Origin: Adineta ricciae
Taxonomy: Eukaryota; Rotifera; Eurotatoria; Adinetida; Adinetidae
Reading direction: 5' to 3'
Length of the DNA: 64,000 nucleotides
NCBI GenBank assembly: GCA_905250025.1
Contig: CAJNOJ010000369.1
Location: 27,037-91,036 of the forward strand
In this document: piece by piece, positions 1 through 10,792 of the stretch
How positions within the stretch are numbered: position 1 is the first letter of the stretch
Layout of the letters: the number at the start of each line of letters is the position of its first letter
Translations under genes and position numbers: made by a program
Notes under the pieces: generated by a model
The model's database searches: none
Told to the model about the DNA's origin: nothing
The model's input: only the letters and a program-made list of their open reading frames with translations

Positions 1-276
1 TTCTCACATCGGTGTATTATATCTGCAAATGAAATACTTCGCAACTGTGTAAAAAGCAACGTTTGTTTATCGTATACATTAAAACGCCCGTTTTAATTTT
101 CATGAAAGTGCACACTCCACCAGTTCGTCGAGATTCAGAATGTTTACTTACATTTTTTGTTCTGTTCGAAAAGTAGATAATGCCTATGCAATTTGTAATC
201 ATAACAAAAAATAGAGAAAAGAAATATTCAACTATTTCTGCAGCGGAAAGTTTGCTCGACGTTGCGCACAGTTTGA
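1..276. other. upstream flank, no gene seen
   Basis: AT-rich DNA in front of the first gene. A 61-codon minus-strand reading frame at 17-202 has no recognisable domain and no partner exon, so I read this stretch as promoter or intergenic DNA. Confidence 0.4.
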
Positions 277-1135
277 ATGGCTAAGTCGAAATCAAAACCC
301 AATGAAACAATCAATTCCAAGCTCAGTACAAAGTCAACTAGGATCAGCACGATAGATCCTGCTGAACAATCCAATGTTGTTTATCGAAATCCTCCGAACT
401 ATTTTCATTCTCTCCCGTCACGTGCAAAACCGAAGTATGACAATTGTAAAAACAAGTTCTCAATTGTATTCTTTATTATTATTTATCGCTAGGTGGACCG
501 TGTCACGATGTCTTTGCATACAATTTTTAGTGTTGCTAGGCCTTGTGACGCTGGCAGCGATTACCATACCAATCGTTGTGATCGTATTAGGTAAGTGTAC
601 TCATTCTGATCAGAAAAACGTGACCAATTGAGAAAATATATTCGCTTCTTTATAATTTAGATTCGATATCGTCATCACCGCGTAAGTCTACTGATTTAGA
701 TTTTTATCCTTTATTATTATCGATATAGCATGTGCTTCCACCTATTCTGATGTATTTACAAATGGAATTACTCCAACAACAGCTCAATGTACAGCATGGA
801 GAGAATTTAAAAATGCGTTGACGTGTGCTACCTACTCAAAAGTGAGAATGTACGGGTCAAATGATCCAATAGGTATAACGTCGACTGATTCATCTGTAGC
901 CACTGCTCTTGCAATAGCATTACGATACAATACAACGATTACTACTGTTTTGAACGGAGTAACATGGCGAGTCGGTGCTTGCGGTAGTGGTTACGAAATT
1001 AGTGCAACTGGAACAATATGTTCCTGTCCGACTGGTTACACAATTCGACCATGCATCGGTAGTTCTAATTGGGGAGGAATTAATAGCGCAACATGTGGCG
1101 CCGCGACACAAACAATGTCCCTTTATTTCGAATGA
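277..1135 (+). CDS. single-pass membrane protein with cysteine-containing ectodomain, 4 exons
   Basis: Predicted 227 aa from four exons: 277-434, 493-590, 661-681 and 729-1135. Introns of 58, 70 and 47 bp have GTATGA, GTAAGT and GTAAGT donors and TAG or ATAG acceptors, and phases match throughout. The first ~50 residues are polar and presumably cytosolic. One hydrophobic helix follows (about residues 58-82, motif FLVLLGLVTLAAITIPIVV), then a Thr/Ser-rich ectodomain with paired cysteines (motifs WRVGACGSGYE, CSCPTGY, RPCIGSSNWGG). I know this C-terminal pattern from uncharacterised bdelloid proteins, and its function is unknown. Type II topology is inferred from the N-terminal charge pattern. 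The start was chosen because it is the first ATG of the frame. No other copy is in this window. Confidence 0.72.
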
Positions 1136-1714
1136 AGGAGTTTGAATGAAAGCGAATTGTAAAATAGGGGGTTTTGATGACTAGGCAAAAGTAAATATTG
1201 AGTTACACTTGATGCCATTCTCGCACTGCATATGGCGCTGATCTGTCTATATCAGGGATGGGGAACGCTGCACGTTTTAAATTACGTTTTCTAGCAGTTT
1301 TCCTGCATAGCTCAATCACATTTATATGTTATTTTAAGCCAAAGTATTATGCGTTCCTCCTTCATGGAACGGGGGAACGGACAACTGTACGTGAACAGTT
1401 TGATTATAATTGAAAAAACTCTACAAAATGTACCTAGAAATGGGACGATAAATACTGACACCCCTAATGAAAATCCCTATTTCTATCATTCTGCTAGTGA
1501 CAATTTTTTGATGATAATTATTTTCCGTAATAGACTTGAAACCATTAAGATCCTTCACCTGGAAAATCTGCTCCTGATCTTTCGTTTCTGTACTTGATTG
1601 AATCACCTTCAAAATTGATACGTATTTCTTTGCCAGAAAGAGATTTTTCTATATAAATATACAAAGAAGCATTCCCATGAACATTCGAATATTATTTACA
1701 ATAGTTCATCGACC
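1136..1714. other. intergenic, no gene recognised
   Basis: About 580 bp. Opposed 63-82 codon frames around 1349-1612 overlap each other on both strands and have no domain, so I treat them as chance. The last ~100 bp (motif ATATAAATATAC near 1652) is the likely promoter of the 7TM gene starting at 1715. It differs from the leaders of the other GPCR-A copies, so this is a separate paralogue. Confidence 0.4.
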
Positions 1715-2037
1715 ATGTCTTTGCTATACATCAGTCAACAAACGACTATCTATGCTGGTTGCTCTCTCGCTTTCATTGGTATGCTTGGAAACTCAATGAA
1801 TATTCTCGTCTTTTCAACTGTTCCGTCCTATCGAACAACATCTTGTACGTTCTATTTTCTCATTAGTTCTATCTTCAACATTGCATACATCATCATCAAT
1901 CTCATTTCACGCATTGTTAGTGCCGGATTCGGTATTGATCCTACACGAACATCTCTCGCCTGGTGTAAAACAAGACAGTTCTGTCTATTCACACTCAGCT
2001 TGATCACAATTACATGTTCATGCTTGGCAACCATCGA
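1715..2037 (+). CDS. GPCR-A family 7TM receptor, 5' part only (TM1-TM3), cut at an N
   Basis: The first ~107 codons of a rhodopsin-like receptor: TM1 with the GNSMNI motif, TM2, and TM3 ending in CSCLATI just before the DRY-equivalent IDQYF seen in complete copies. It is nearly identical to codons 1-107 of the gene at 29061, with only a handful of substitutions. At 2038 there is a single N, and beyond it the sequence becomes the 3' end of an F-box gene, so no intact receptor can be encoded here. The 3' half of a very similar receptor lies after another N at 45122; the two could be halves of one gene separated by a scaffolding error (inference). Confidence 0.8.
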
Positions 2038-2038
2038 N
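2038..2038. other. single ambiguous base at a homology switch
   Basis: One N, with GPCR-A coding sequence to its left and the interior of the F-box exon (equivalent to 23726) to its right. It is probably an assembly join placeholder. Confidence 0.85.
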
Positions 2039-2229
2039 TACTCTTGCAAACAAAAACTCATCTTCCATGTTTATTGAATCTCTCGGTGGAGTGGAATCAA
2101 CTCACAAATATCACCAAGAACTTCACTGAAAAGCCGACACAGTTCAATCTGAAGAGATTGAAATGTCTTGATGTCTGTCAACCGTTCGTTCGTCCTGAAG
2201 GCTTTGATCAATACTGTCCTTTTCTCTAA
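2039..2229 (+). pseudogene. 3' fragment of the F-box/LRR-like gene
   Basis: Nearly identical to the last ~63 codons of the complete gene (23726-23916), ending with the same VRPEGFDQYCPFL tail and stop. The 5' ~480 codons are absent because the sequence begins immediately after the N at 2038. It is either a truncated duplicate or, more likely, one end of a misplaced contig holding a second copy of the locus. Confidence 0.8.
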
Positions 2230-3203
2230 TTGTTGTCAATAAAAGATCGAAATCCGAACCATTCTATGATTGGTTATGCGCACGCTTGTTTGTTGAAGTT
2301 GATGGAGAGGAAAGTTAAAAAGCAGAACAAACAAGATGGAAGGCGAGTGTAGAATGATGAAATTCTCAGCGAGGAAATTGAACGTTTAAAAGTACATTTT
2401 ACTCCTACAAATGGAACTATTATTGCCAATAGTATTCTTATTTTGAAGGATATGAATAGTAAAAATGTCGGGCACGACAAACACCGTCTCACTCTTATCT
2501 AAATGATAAAGCCACCAATTCCATGAGGTTCATTAGATGCACTATTAGACCTGATGAATGACAGCTTGTGAGGTGAAAATTCTAGGTCACCTTGTGCTGA
2601 AATAATGCCAAACAGCAGAGCTAATTTCAAGAGAACAAACTGTATTGAAAGAATGATTTAAATAATGGATGATAACTTTAAAGGAGATTTTTGTTATCGT
2701 TTGTTATTGCCGTTCCATAGACAAAGCGTTCGTTCGCCAATGTCAAGAGAAGAAAAGAGCGAGAAAGACAAGGAAGCCTAGGAAAAGAAGAAATTATTTG
2801 GTAGGCTTTGTAGTAGTAGTAATACTGTTCCTATTGCGTGTGCACGTTTATGTTTACTAACAAAGCATGTCAAGAATAACAAAATCGATCCGAATGATCT
2901 ACAAGTAAGTTCGGAACATTTGGTTTTTCGTCTATCGTTTTCTCCCTTCCGAACATTTACACGATTTCTACTAATAAATTTCTCGACAATTATCTCAAAC
3001 ATCAGTATTTATTTTCCCATAGCACAGCGAATATCTTCTCGATAATAATAATACGATGGGTCGAAAGAAATAGAACATATTACTTGTTGTTTTCATCTAA
3101 GTGATTCCTCGATTCATAGGCGGAAAGCAACTAGAAATAACTATGTCATGGTATTAGTTTTCGTTTATGAATTATGTCTTCTCAAACAATAGCCTGATTT
3201 CTG
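2230..3203 (+). other. degenerate coding-like stretch downstream of F-box fragment
   Basis: Matches 23917-24939. On the plus strand one can follow protein-like pieces broken by stops: EEIERLKVHFTPTNGT near 2360, AEIMPNSRANFKRTNCIERM near 2600, and FGRLCSSSNTVPIACARL near 2805. This suggests remnants of an unidentified multi-exon gene. I could not assign a family. Against copy 2 it lacks a ~80 bp piece near 2690 (present at 24370-24450). Confidence 0.4.
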
Positions 3204-3986
3204 AGTAGGAATTTCGGTTGGAATAGCTTACGAGTATCATCGGTGAGTTTCTGAACTTGGGTTACATTCAGCAGGTAAATCTTCGATGATACTGTCGAAG
3301 GATTAATAGAGATCGCTTGCGAAAATGGTATTAATTTGTTCGATACTGGTGGAAAGTAAGACTTATTCGTTTGTACAGAAAATACTCGGTAATGAGAAGT
3401 TCGTTGGAGCGGAAATAAGTCTGGGCAAAATCTCGAAGAAGAAGAAATGGAAAAGATCAACATACGCTGTTTCAACAAAACTATACTGGGGTGGAAAGAA
3501 ATGAAAGTTTTCTTCTCTTTGAAATGCCTAATCTTGGATTTCGCTAGATCGTCTACAACTGGATTATGTCGATACTGTTCTTGCGAACAAACTCGACAGT
3601 TCCGTACCGATTGAAGGTAGATTTTCTCTTATTCGGAGAACAAAACGCCTATTTTCCTTTTTCTATTCCTTGGAGAAATTGTTTTTGCATTTACTCAAGT
3701 GATAAATAATAATTTTCGCTTCTACGGGGACACATCACGATGGTCCCCCATGGAAAATACTGGTAAAGTGAAATGAACGTCGAAAACAACATCCGAGAAC
3801 TTGTAATTCCAGTGTTGACATTCGATTGTACAGTTCCCCAATTAGTTATCGGTAAATATCACATCAATCTTATTCCCTCTAATGGTTTCGTTTGTAAACT
3901 GATGTTTGAAGAATGATAGCGTACATTGTGTCTTACTCGGTGCTTCATCTGTTGAGCAACTATACGAATATCTCAATTCTTTACAT
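3204..3986 (+). pseudogene. Kv channel beta subunit / aldo-keto reductase pseudogene (copy 1)
   Basis: From 3204 one frame reads SRNFGWNSLRVSS, then stop, TWVTFSR, stop, IFDDTVEG, GINLFDTG, matching the N-terminal AKR barrel of KCNAB proteins (YRNLGKSGLRVS..TWVTFGGQISDE..NLFDTAE). Further pieces are LGKISKKKKWKRSTY, STKLYWGG, LQLDYVDTVLANKLDSSVP and LLGASSVEQLYEYLNSLH. There are in-frame stops and frameshifts, so it is dead. Compared with copy 2 (24940-26033) it carries a ~65 bp deletion at the repeated GATCGTC near 3547 and a ~270 bp deletion near 3778. Those deletions remove the START-of-helix exon holding SRKHII and the exon holding EQAxYNSFQWEK. The family assignment is firm from motif order; the functional claim is nil. 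Confidence 0.82.
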
Positions 3987-4000
3987 GAAAATATCGAATT

Positions 4001-4220
4001 TAGGAACTAAATAAACATGTTCACTATCAAACAATCGTTGACCATATGCCAAAGTAATATTGGAAGATTTAATAAGAAAGAAAATAGCCAAACTAATGGA
4101 ATCATTAACCAACACGAACGAATATTTAATAGAATTTGTTCAGTTACATGAAGAATACGAAAGATTGACCAGAGAACACTTTGACTAGATATTTATAAGA
4201 AAATTTGTTTGATTCTCCGT
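4001..4220 (-). pseudogene. internally deleted GPCR-B receptor fragment (copy 1)
   Basis: Minus-strand sequence homologous to two parts of the complete GPCR-B gene at 17030-17993: the TM4 region (17455-17635) joined directly to the first ~10 codons (about 17968-17993). TM1-TM3 is deleted between short ATTTA(G) repeats, and everything after TM4 is lost. The start codon has also changed from ATG to ACG (plus-strand CGT at 4218-4220). The same deletion occurs at 26048-26246, so it predates the block duplication. It begins 15 bp after the Kv-beta remnant. Confidence 0.78.
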
Positions 4221-5225
4221 TTGAAATGTAAAAAAAAGAAGGATAAAGTTATGTTTTCTGTCACTGATCCTCTTTGAGATAAAGTAGAACAGTTTTTATA
4301 TAGAAAATTTTAATTATCGAAAGTAGGCTTTTACCTTCATCTTAATATAATGTTTTGTTATTAATATTTCTTTTACGACTCATCCTCTTCACACTCGCAT
4401 CTTCAAGATAAGAACTGAAAGATGTGTTCAGAAAGTTCATACTACTTTCAGATTGTTTCATTGGGTAGAAATGTTTGAAGAGGCAAACTTCATGTTTATA
4501 CAAACAAAATAAGGATTTTGTGTATTCAAGTTTCTGTAAAATCAAGTATTGAAATATATTAGAACTGAAAAGAAACAAAAGGTATCTGCATTTTCTCAAG
4601 AGTACCTAAGAACTGACTAAATCTCATTAAAATAGTCTCATCTTGAGGATGTTTTTTTCGATACAAGCAAAAGTTGCTGATTGATATAAAAATCTTGATT
4701 ATGCCACTACTAGGGACAACATCCCAGCTGATAAGATGGGCTTCGCTTCATAGATGAGTGACATTCTATGAGTTTCTTCCAAAACAGAATAAGGAATCAT
4801 ATAGTTTGCTGTTACAAGTTCTCTGAGTGAAAAATACTTCAAGCACGTAAAATATTTTTATCTTTCCATCTGTATTTTTAATCTGCTGATTCTGTTAGAT
4901 CTTATAAAAACTAAAATTACCGAATCTATATCCTTCGATATAATTTTATTCTTGTTTCATCCTTAAGATAGATCAAAACCACCATTGCATTCAGCGTTGT
5001 CTCGTTTGTGCATATAAATCTCGGAGAACATTGTTTTGTATTCGACGGCTTGTAATAATCCAAAATTTCCGTGACATGTGTCATCATTTAGAGTCTTTAT
5101 ATTGAAGATTCTATTTTGATGAACTTACTGTCAAAAATTTAGAACGTTTATTTTTCTGAGAACCATCTTGTTCTAGAAACATAAAAGCATTCTACTAAAC
5201 CATCAAACATCATTCTGTCTCTACC
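4221..5225. other. GPCR-B/GPCR-A spacer (leader of GPCR-A), copy 1
   Basis: About 1 kb of AT-rich DNA shared with 17994-19348, 26247-27618 and 59300-60523. It ends with a conserved pre-start stretch (CATCAAACATCATTCTGTC then TCTACC before ATG). Copy 1 lacks the ~200 bp part containing GCAATGGCAAAACCAGGAGG that the other three copies keep (18428, 26710 and a diverged form near 59765). A 53-codon minus-strand frame at 4926-5087 is open here, but I see no independent coding support. Confidence 0.55.
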
Positions 5226-6192
5226 ATGCTTTTGTCATATATCAGCCAACAAACGACTATCTATGTTGGTTGCTTTCTCGCTTTCATTGGTATTCTAGGC
5301 AATTCAATGAATATTCTCGTTTTTTCAACTGTTCCGTCCTATCGAATCACTTCTTGTACGTTCTATTTTCTCATCAGTTCTATCTTCAACATTGCATACA
5401 TCGTCATCAATCTCATTTCACGCATTCTCAGTGTAGGATATGCCATCGATCCTACACGAACATCTCTCGCATGGTGCAAATTCAGACAATTCTGCTTGTA
5501 TGTACTTCTTTTGATCACAGTCACGTGCGCATGCTTAGCAACCATCGATCAATACTTCGCATCATCACAGAATGTTCGAATCCGTCGTTTGAGTAACATT
5601 CGATGGGCTCGTCGAATCGTCGTCATTGTCATTATTATCTGGTGTATTTATGGCATCCCACCTACCTTGTATTCCGACATCTCATCTACTACAAAAGCCT
5701 GTGCAGTTACTAATGCAGGATACACTGTCTATTTTCCGTTCCATGTTATAGGACTGAACTGCATCATTCCCACAGTTGTAATGGTTACATTCGGATATCT
5801 CACTTATCGCAACATTCGTCTCACTCGTGCTCTTGCAAGACAATACGCTGATCGACAACTGGTTCGAATGGTTCTCTTTCAGATCATTCTTGTGATCATT
5901 AGTTTCGTTCCATATGGAACATATAGTATGTATAGTTTGATCTCTACTGGGTTAACCAAAGATGCTTACCGGTTATCACAAGAAGCATATGCATTAGCGG
6001 TTATCAGTCTCGTAACTTATTTTTATTATTGTGTAAGCGGCAAAATTGAAAAAGAGAAGTTGCAATGATGGTTGTTGTTTATTTTAGGGAAACTGCTATG
6101 TATTCGTACTGTCATCGAGTCGATTTCGTCGATCTGTTCGAAACCGGATATTATACTGGTGGAATCCAATCCAAATCGATCCAGCGATATGA
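5226..6192 (+). CDS. GPCR-A 7TM receptor, short-tail type, intact
   Basis: Predicted 303 aa in two exons, 5226-6032 and 6088-6192. The 55 bp intron (GTAAGC..TTTTAG) is missed by a plain ORF reading, which would run on to 6068. Seven hydrophobic segments are visible: TM1 with GNSMNI, TM3 end TIDQYFASSQNVRIRR (DRY equivalent), TM5 GLNCIIPTVVMVTFGY, TM6 FQIILVIISFVPYGTY, and TM7 completed across the splice (YFYYC/GNCYVFVLSSSRFRRS). The tail is NRILYWWNPIQIDPAI. It is a class A-like receptor probably for a peptide or other small ligand; the ligand is unknown. Its counterpart at 27619 carries a nonsense codon, so this is the only complete short-tail version in the window. Confidence 0.85.
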
Positions 6193-6822
6193 CAAGCAAT
6201 TATTTAACGTAGCTCAAGAGACGTGAACATAGCGGCTGTTAGAACCGCTTAGAGCTAGCAAGTGTTTTAGTTCTGCTTTACCGATGGCAAGATGCTATCA
6301 TTATCATGAGTAGATAGTTTAAATAAAATCAGATGAAGCACAGTTCACAACCGGACCGATGATAACGGTTGAGTGGTTTAATCAATAAGAAGTGTACAGA
6401 ACAAATAAATTGAGATTTCCCATTGGAATATATTCCGTTCTTAAACTGACAGGCTTTATGATTCGATTACTTTCTATGTGAATAAGTGATCATAAAATTA
6501 TAGTAGTGAAAACTACATGCATCTATTTATGTCTATTGAAAACTTTTGCATCGAGTCAAAATAAACTTTTGCTAGATTGAGTTTTTAGAGACTGATTTTA
6601 CGCGTTGAAGGCGGCAATAGACGTGCTATCAGAAAAAAACTACGAATTAATTCCACTGCTACTGTTCCATTCAAAGAAGCAAAGATTGCTTTAAAATGTT
6701 CAAACATGGCACTTTTAATGATATATCGTTAAAAATCTTTTTACCTTCTACATTGAACATAACGAGGTTTTCTCGACGCCCTTAATAAAAGCAAGTTTAT
6801 CTTCCAGCGATAGTGCTACATC
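6193..6822. other. intergenic between two GPCR-A genes
   Basis: 630 bp with no gene. It corresponds to 28577-29060, which is about 150 bp shorter through indels. The ~130 bp before 6823 (from AAAATGTTCAAACATGGC) is conserved between the copies and is the likely promoter/leader of the second receptor. Confidence 0.5.
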
Positions 6823-7830
6823 ATGTCTCTGCTGTACGTCAGTCAACAAACGACTATCTATGCTGGTTGTTCTCTCGCTTTCATTGGTATTCTTGGCAAC
6901 TCAATGAATATTCTCGTCTTTTCAACTGTTCCATCCTATCGAACAACATCTTGTACGTTCTATTTTCTCATCAGTTCCATCTTCAACATTGCATACATCG
7001 TCATCAATCTCATTTCACGCATCGTTAGTGCCGGATTCGGAATTGATCCTACACGAACATCTCTCGCATGGTGTAAAACAAGACAGTTCTGTCTATTCAC
7101 ACTCAGTTTGGTCACAATCACATGTTCATGTTTGGCAACCATCGATCAATATTTCGCATCATCACAGAATGTTCGAATCCGTCGTTGGAGTAACATTCGA
7201 TGGGCTCGTCGAATCGTCGTCATTATCATTATTATCTGGTGTATTCATGGCATCCCACCTGCTTTGTATTCCGATATCTCGCCTACAACAAAAGCCTGTG
7301 GAAATATGAATGCGAGATATGCTGACTACATTCCTTTCTATCTGTTGGGTTTGATTTGTGCCATTCCCATCGTTGTAATGGTGACATTCGGATATCTCAC
7401 CTATCGCAACATTCATCTCACTCGCACTCTTGCAAGACAATATGCTGATCGACAACTGGTTCGAATGGTTCTCTTTCAGATCATTCTTGTCATCATTAGC
7501 TTCGTTCCATATGGAACATACAGTGTGTATAGTTTGGTGACGACCGGAATGGCAAAAGATACTTATCGATTGTTGCAAGAAGCATTTGCGATAACAGTGC
7601 TTAGTCTTGTGCCTTATTTCTACTATTGTGTAAGTGAAAGCGTAAAGGAAGGAGAGAGTGATGAAGGATGTTTATTTGTTTAGGGAAGTTGTTATGCGTT
7701 TCTGATGTCGTCAAGTCGATTTCGTCGATCTGTTCGAAATCAAGTGTTGTTCTGGCGCAGAGCAGGTCAAGTAATTCCATTTCAAAGTGTAACGCATGCA
7801 CAACGGGCATTTTCAAATAAAACTTATTGA
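6823..7830 (+). CDS. GPCR-A 7TM receptor, long-tail type
   Basis: Predicted 317 aa in two exons, 6823-7629 and 7684-7830, with a 54 bp intron (GTAAGT..TTTAG) at the same codon as in the 5226 gene. TM1 GNSMNI, TM3 TIDQYFASS, TM6 SFVPYGTYSVYS, TM7 PYFYYC/GSCYAFLMSSSRFRRS. The cytoplasmic tail differs from the short-tail type after RRSVRN and runs QVLFWRRAGQVIPFQS to SNKTY. No disabling change was seen. It is the counterpart of the gene at 29061. Class A-like 7TM signalling at the plasma membrane is inferred; ligand and G protein are unknown. Confidence 0.85.
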
Positions 7831-8358
7831 CGAACTACTATTTCCAGACATGGTATTTTCGATGGAATATTAATCAAAGCAAAGAAATATTCCATTATAT
7901 TCATAGAAAATGTTCTAGCTACACAATCAGACTAAAAATAGGCCAATGCTGTTCTTAAACTTCAAAGTTAATCACCTGAAAGGCATATAAAGAATATGCG
8001 CGAACTTTTTCTCAAAATAAAAATAGCATTAAATGAAATCATGAAAAAATGAAGCAGCGCTCTACACAAGGGCGTTAATTTGACTGACATACCTACGCGT
8101 ATGCACGCATCCATCTAACCATCATCAATAAGATAATGTAGCTATTTACAATGTATTTTAATATAATCTCGTTGTCAAGGAGGTTGTTTCACGACGGTTT
8201 CAGTAGAATATCGTCATAAATTCTACAACAAAACATTTTCAAACATATTGACACATGCTTAGATAAGATATGCGTCACATTGATTAAGTGGTGTTGTATA
8301 AAAACACACCATTCTCTATGTTTTATTTCGTTTCATCCTATAGCAAAGCAACATTTCA
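7831..8358. other. intergenic, promoter region of the type II membrane gene
   Basis: 528 bp matching 30069-30603. No coding frame. The last 100 bp are the most conserved between the copies and contain the TATA motif listed separately. Confidence 0.5.
8297..8303 (+). promoter_or_regulatory. probable TATA box for the gene at 8359
   Basis: TATAAAA about 60 bp before the start codon, followed by ACACACCATTCTCTATG. The identical arrangement precedes the paralogue at 30604. Confidence 0.6.
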
Positions 8359-9120
8359 ATGACTTTGATGACGAATACAAGTCAAGAAAAGATCGTCAAT
8401 TACGGAAGCATGCAACATCCAGTGGCTATCGAGCATGCTCAACGTAAAAATTCAATCAAATTTTTGATTGCTTTACAAATTTTGACAACGGTTCTCACTT
8501 TGATATTGGTTGGTACATTGTATAGTATGACCTACAAGCATCCTACTCGTGAAGAAAAACACCAACCATACACCAATATTGTTCCGACACAGTCGAAGAG
8601 AAATGGCAGCATTTCAGTTCTCTATGTACTCGATCCAATTGGTCATTCATTCTGTTTTCGTGATGGACTCTACGGTGAAACAATAACAGATTGGACTGTT
8701 TACAATCGATGCAGCGATCTTGATTTCAATACCTATTATAAAGGTAATTTTACTGTTGGTGTTGAAGGTGGCCGAGTTGCAACAATCATTGACCTTGGCA
8801 CAGCCACCGAACTTAGAGTCAAATACAAATATGAAGAGACTGTTGGAAATGGTCAAGGATACGCATCGATTCATCGGCAAAACAAAACTTTACTTATTCT
8901 TAAGGATTATCGAAATCGTACTTATCAAATAATGGACGAATCACCTGCATTATTCCAAGAAGGAAAAGTATTATCGACTGCTGCTGTCAAACAAGGACAT
9001 ATCTATGCTCTTCGAATTAGTGACAGTTATGATCTAACATTCGAACGTATCGTCAAAATGTTAGTCATCGCGTATGAACCAAATGTATCAGTCACAATTC
9101 GTTGGGAAGTTTTATTTTGA
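8359..9120 (+). CDS. type II membrane protein of unknown function (copy 1)
   Basis: Single exon, 253 aa. Residues 1-33 are polar; one hydrophobic helix follows (about 34-56, FLIALQILTTVLTLILVGTL), then an ectodomain of ~195 residues with N-glycosylation sequons (NFT, NKT, NRT, NVS) and only two cysteines (GHSFCFRDGLYG, YNRCSDLDF). The ectodomain is rich in beta-prone strands. I do not recognise the family. The paralogue at 30604 differs at roughly 20 residues with one 1-codon indel after TYKH; this pattern of a retained frame with many substitutions suggests a functional protein. It sits between a 7TM gene and a secreted progranulin-like gene in both copies. Confidence 0.82.
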   Translation: MTLMTNTSQEKIVNYGSMQHPVAIEHAQRKNSIKFLIALQILTTVLTLILVGTLYSMTYKHPTREEKHQPYTNIVPTQSKRNGSISVLYVLDPIGHSFCFRDGLYGETITDWTVYNRCSDLDFNTYYKGNFTVGVEGGRVATIIDLGTATELRVKYKYEETVGNGQGYASIHRQNKTLLILKDYRNRTYQIMDESPALFQEGKVLSTAAVKQGHIYALRISDSYDLTFERIVKMLVIAYEPNVSVTIRWEVLF

Positions 9121-9420
9121 TTCTATTTATGATTCACATTCCTAAACAATCATTTTCAAGTAATTTTTGATTCAAATCAATAAATCTATCGGATTGTCTT
9201 TTCACATACATGAGCATTGTTTTCTAACGTGTTGAACGTAAATGGATTTTTATTAGTTTTATGAAAAGAATCTCGGAGGAATGAATAGCGTTCATGAAAA
9301 AGATGGAGCGATTTTAATTGAGTTTTGTCAATGCAACTGATTCATCGTGATTGGATGATTCGTGAACATCAACTAAATCTAAATACGCAAGAGAAATTTC
9401 GAGAAAAAAATTTCATTCAA
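9121..9420. other. intergenic between convergent genes
   Basis: 300 bp separating the stop of the membrane protein from the 3' end of the minus-strand granulin gene. Tandem AATAAA-like sequence (CAATAAATC at 9178-9186) is a plausible polyadenylation signal for the plus-strand gene. Confidence 0.45.
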
Positions 9421-10213
9421 TCAAAGAAACAAACGTTGTTGACGTGGTCGAGCCGCTGTTTTTGTGAACCATGGAATTGAAATTTGTTGTTTGCATCGTG
9501 AATGCTCAACATCACAGGTATATCCATGTGGACAGCAATGAAGATGATCGCTACAGCAGACAGCATCGTCTAAAACATACAGTACATTGTGTGAGATGAT
9601 CTTCTAGGGTCCGCAAGTTCAGTTACCTAATGGACAGCATCCATAGTCACCGGATTGTAATTTACAGCAAGTTGAACCATCTGGGCATGATGATGAACCT
9701 AAATCGAACAAAATGGAATTCGAATTGCTGCATGTAAAACTCGATCTTCGTACCGCCTGGACATGGAACATCATTTACTGGACGATCGAATTTCTTTTTG
9801 CATCGTGAATGTTCGGTATCACATGTGTATCCGCTGGGACAGCAATGAAGGTGATCACTGCAGCAGACAGCATCAGCTAAAGAAAACGATCGGTTTTTTG
9901 GAGAAGTGATTACAAAAGACAAACAACGCATACCAAGTGGACAACATCCATATTGTCCTGATGATAACTGGCAACACGTATTTCCATCGGGACATGAGCT
10001 TCCATCTAGAGAAAATTATTTATTCATAAACGAACGAACTCCAGTTTGAACAAACCTGGACATGGAACTGAATTGTTAGCTGCTCGTTCCTTTCCTAATA
10101 AAACTAGTGGCTAAACAAAAACTAATCTATGAATTGATTCGATCTAGACGATATTTCTTTACATTAATTGCACCGGCGCCGACAACTAATAACAAAAACA
10201 CCAACGACCGCAT
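9421..10213 (-). CDS. secreted progranulin-like protein, two granulin repeats (copy 1)
   Basis: Six exons on the minus strand, in reading order 10163-10213, 10056-10110, 9934-10005, 9754-9876, 9627-9698 and 9421-9569, with matching phases, give 173 aa. A signal peptide ([15 protein letters not shown]) is followed by two granulin modules with the signature [13 protein letters not shown] and CPDG(N/S)TCC, each ending EHSRCK. The second acceptor is set at 10111 because only that choice keeps the frame. The ~12-cysteine granulin fold is a compact secreted growth-factor-like or lysosomal module in animals; the rotifer role is unknown. The paralogue at 31687 has the same exon plan and no breaks. 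Confidence 0.85.
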
Positions 10214-10792
10214 TTTTCAGTATTCAATAGGACAGAGATAAAATACACACACGAAACAATGAAACAGTTGTGAGAAAGACACGAATATATATACAGAAAC
10301 TGATAAGACTTTTCATTCGAAGGCATATCATAGGTGTGTTTGGTTTTAAACACGAGAAGGTTTATCTTTTAAGATAATACTTGCATTGCTGCGTAACGAT
10401 GTCAGAGCAGCGAGAAAGAAAACCAGGCAAGATTTACTTTTTCTCGAGCAAACAAATGACACAATTATCTTTACGTCCTTCAGAGACTGTTGGCTTTGTA
10501 TGTAACTATATAATGCAGTTATTTATACACAATTGAATGCACGTCCATATTATAGATTAAGGATCATTCGGAAAAATCCATGATTGCTCATATGTATAGA
10601 AATGACACTGCACTGTGGTGTGATTTTGGATATTTCCTTACACGTCAGTCTGACACGAACATCGATGATTCATTTTTTCCTCCATTAAAGACGTATTCTT
10701 CCTAGAGGTGATCAAGTCAGCCAATAAAAAAAGACTAATTGTGTATACAATGTAGTACAATTTGACATAGGAAAGCTTTTTTAACTATTAAC
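10214..10792. other. divergent promoter region, granulin and RING genes
   Basis: 580 bp between two head-to-head genes, conserved in copy 2 (32480-33066) with small indels. No reading frame. ATATATATACAG near 10285 could serve as a TATA element for the minus-strand gene. Confidence 0.45.

Noticed and set aside
1349-1612. Opposed 82- and 63-codon frames as a small gene
   Set aside because: Same interval open on both strands, no domain, no splice partners, no duplicate.
1715-2229. A GPCR/F-box fusion gene
   Set aside because: The switch occurs at an N, the frames do not join, and both halves exist as normal separate genes elsewhere in the window.
4926-5087. 53-codon minus-strand frame conserved in the GPCR spacers
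   Set aside because: A second frame over the same bases is equally open and the substitutions do not favour either; conservation is explained by recent duplication.
7162-7578. 138-codon antisense frame inside GPCR-A (also 29508-29816, 45079-45315)
   Set aside because: It lies wholly opposite a strong receptor exon with no start context or domain, and recurs only because the exon is duplicated.
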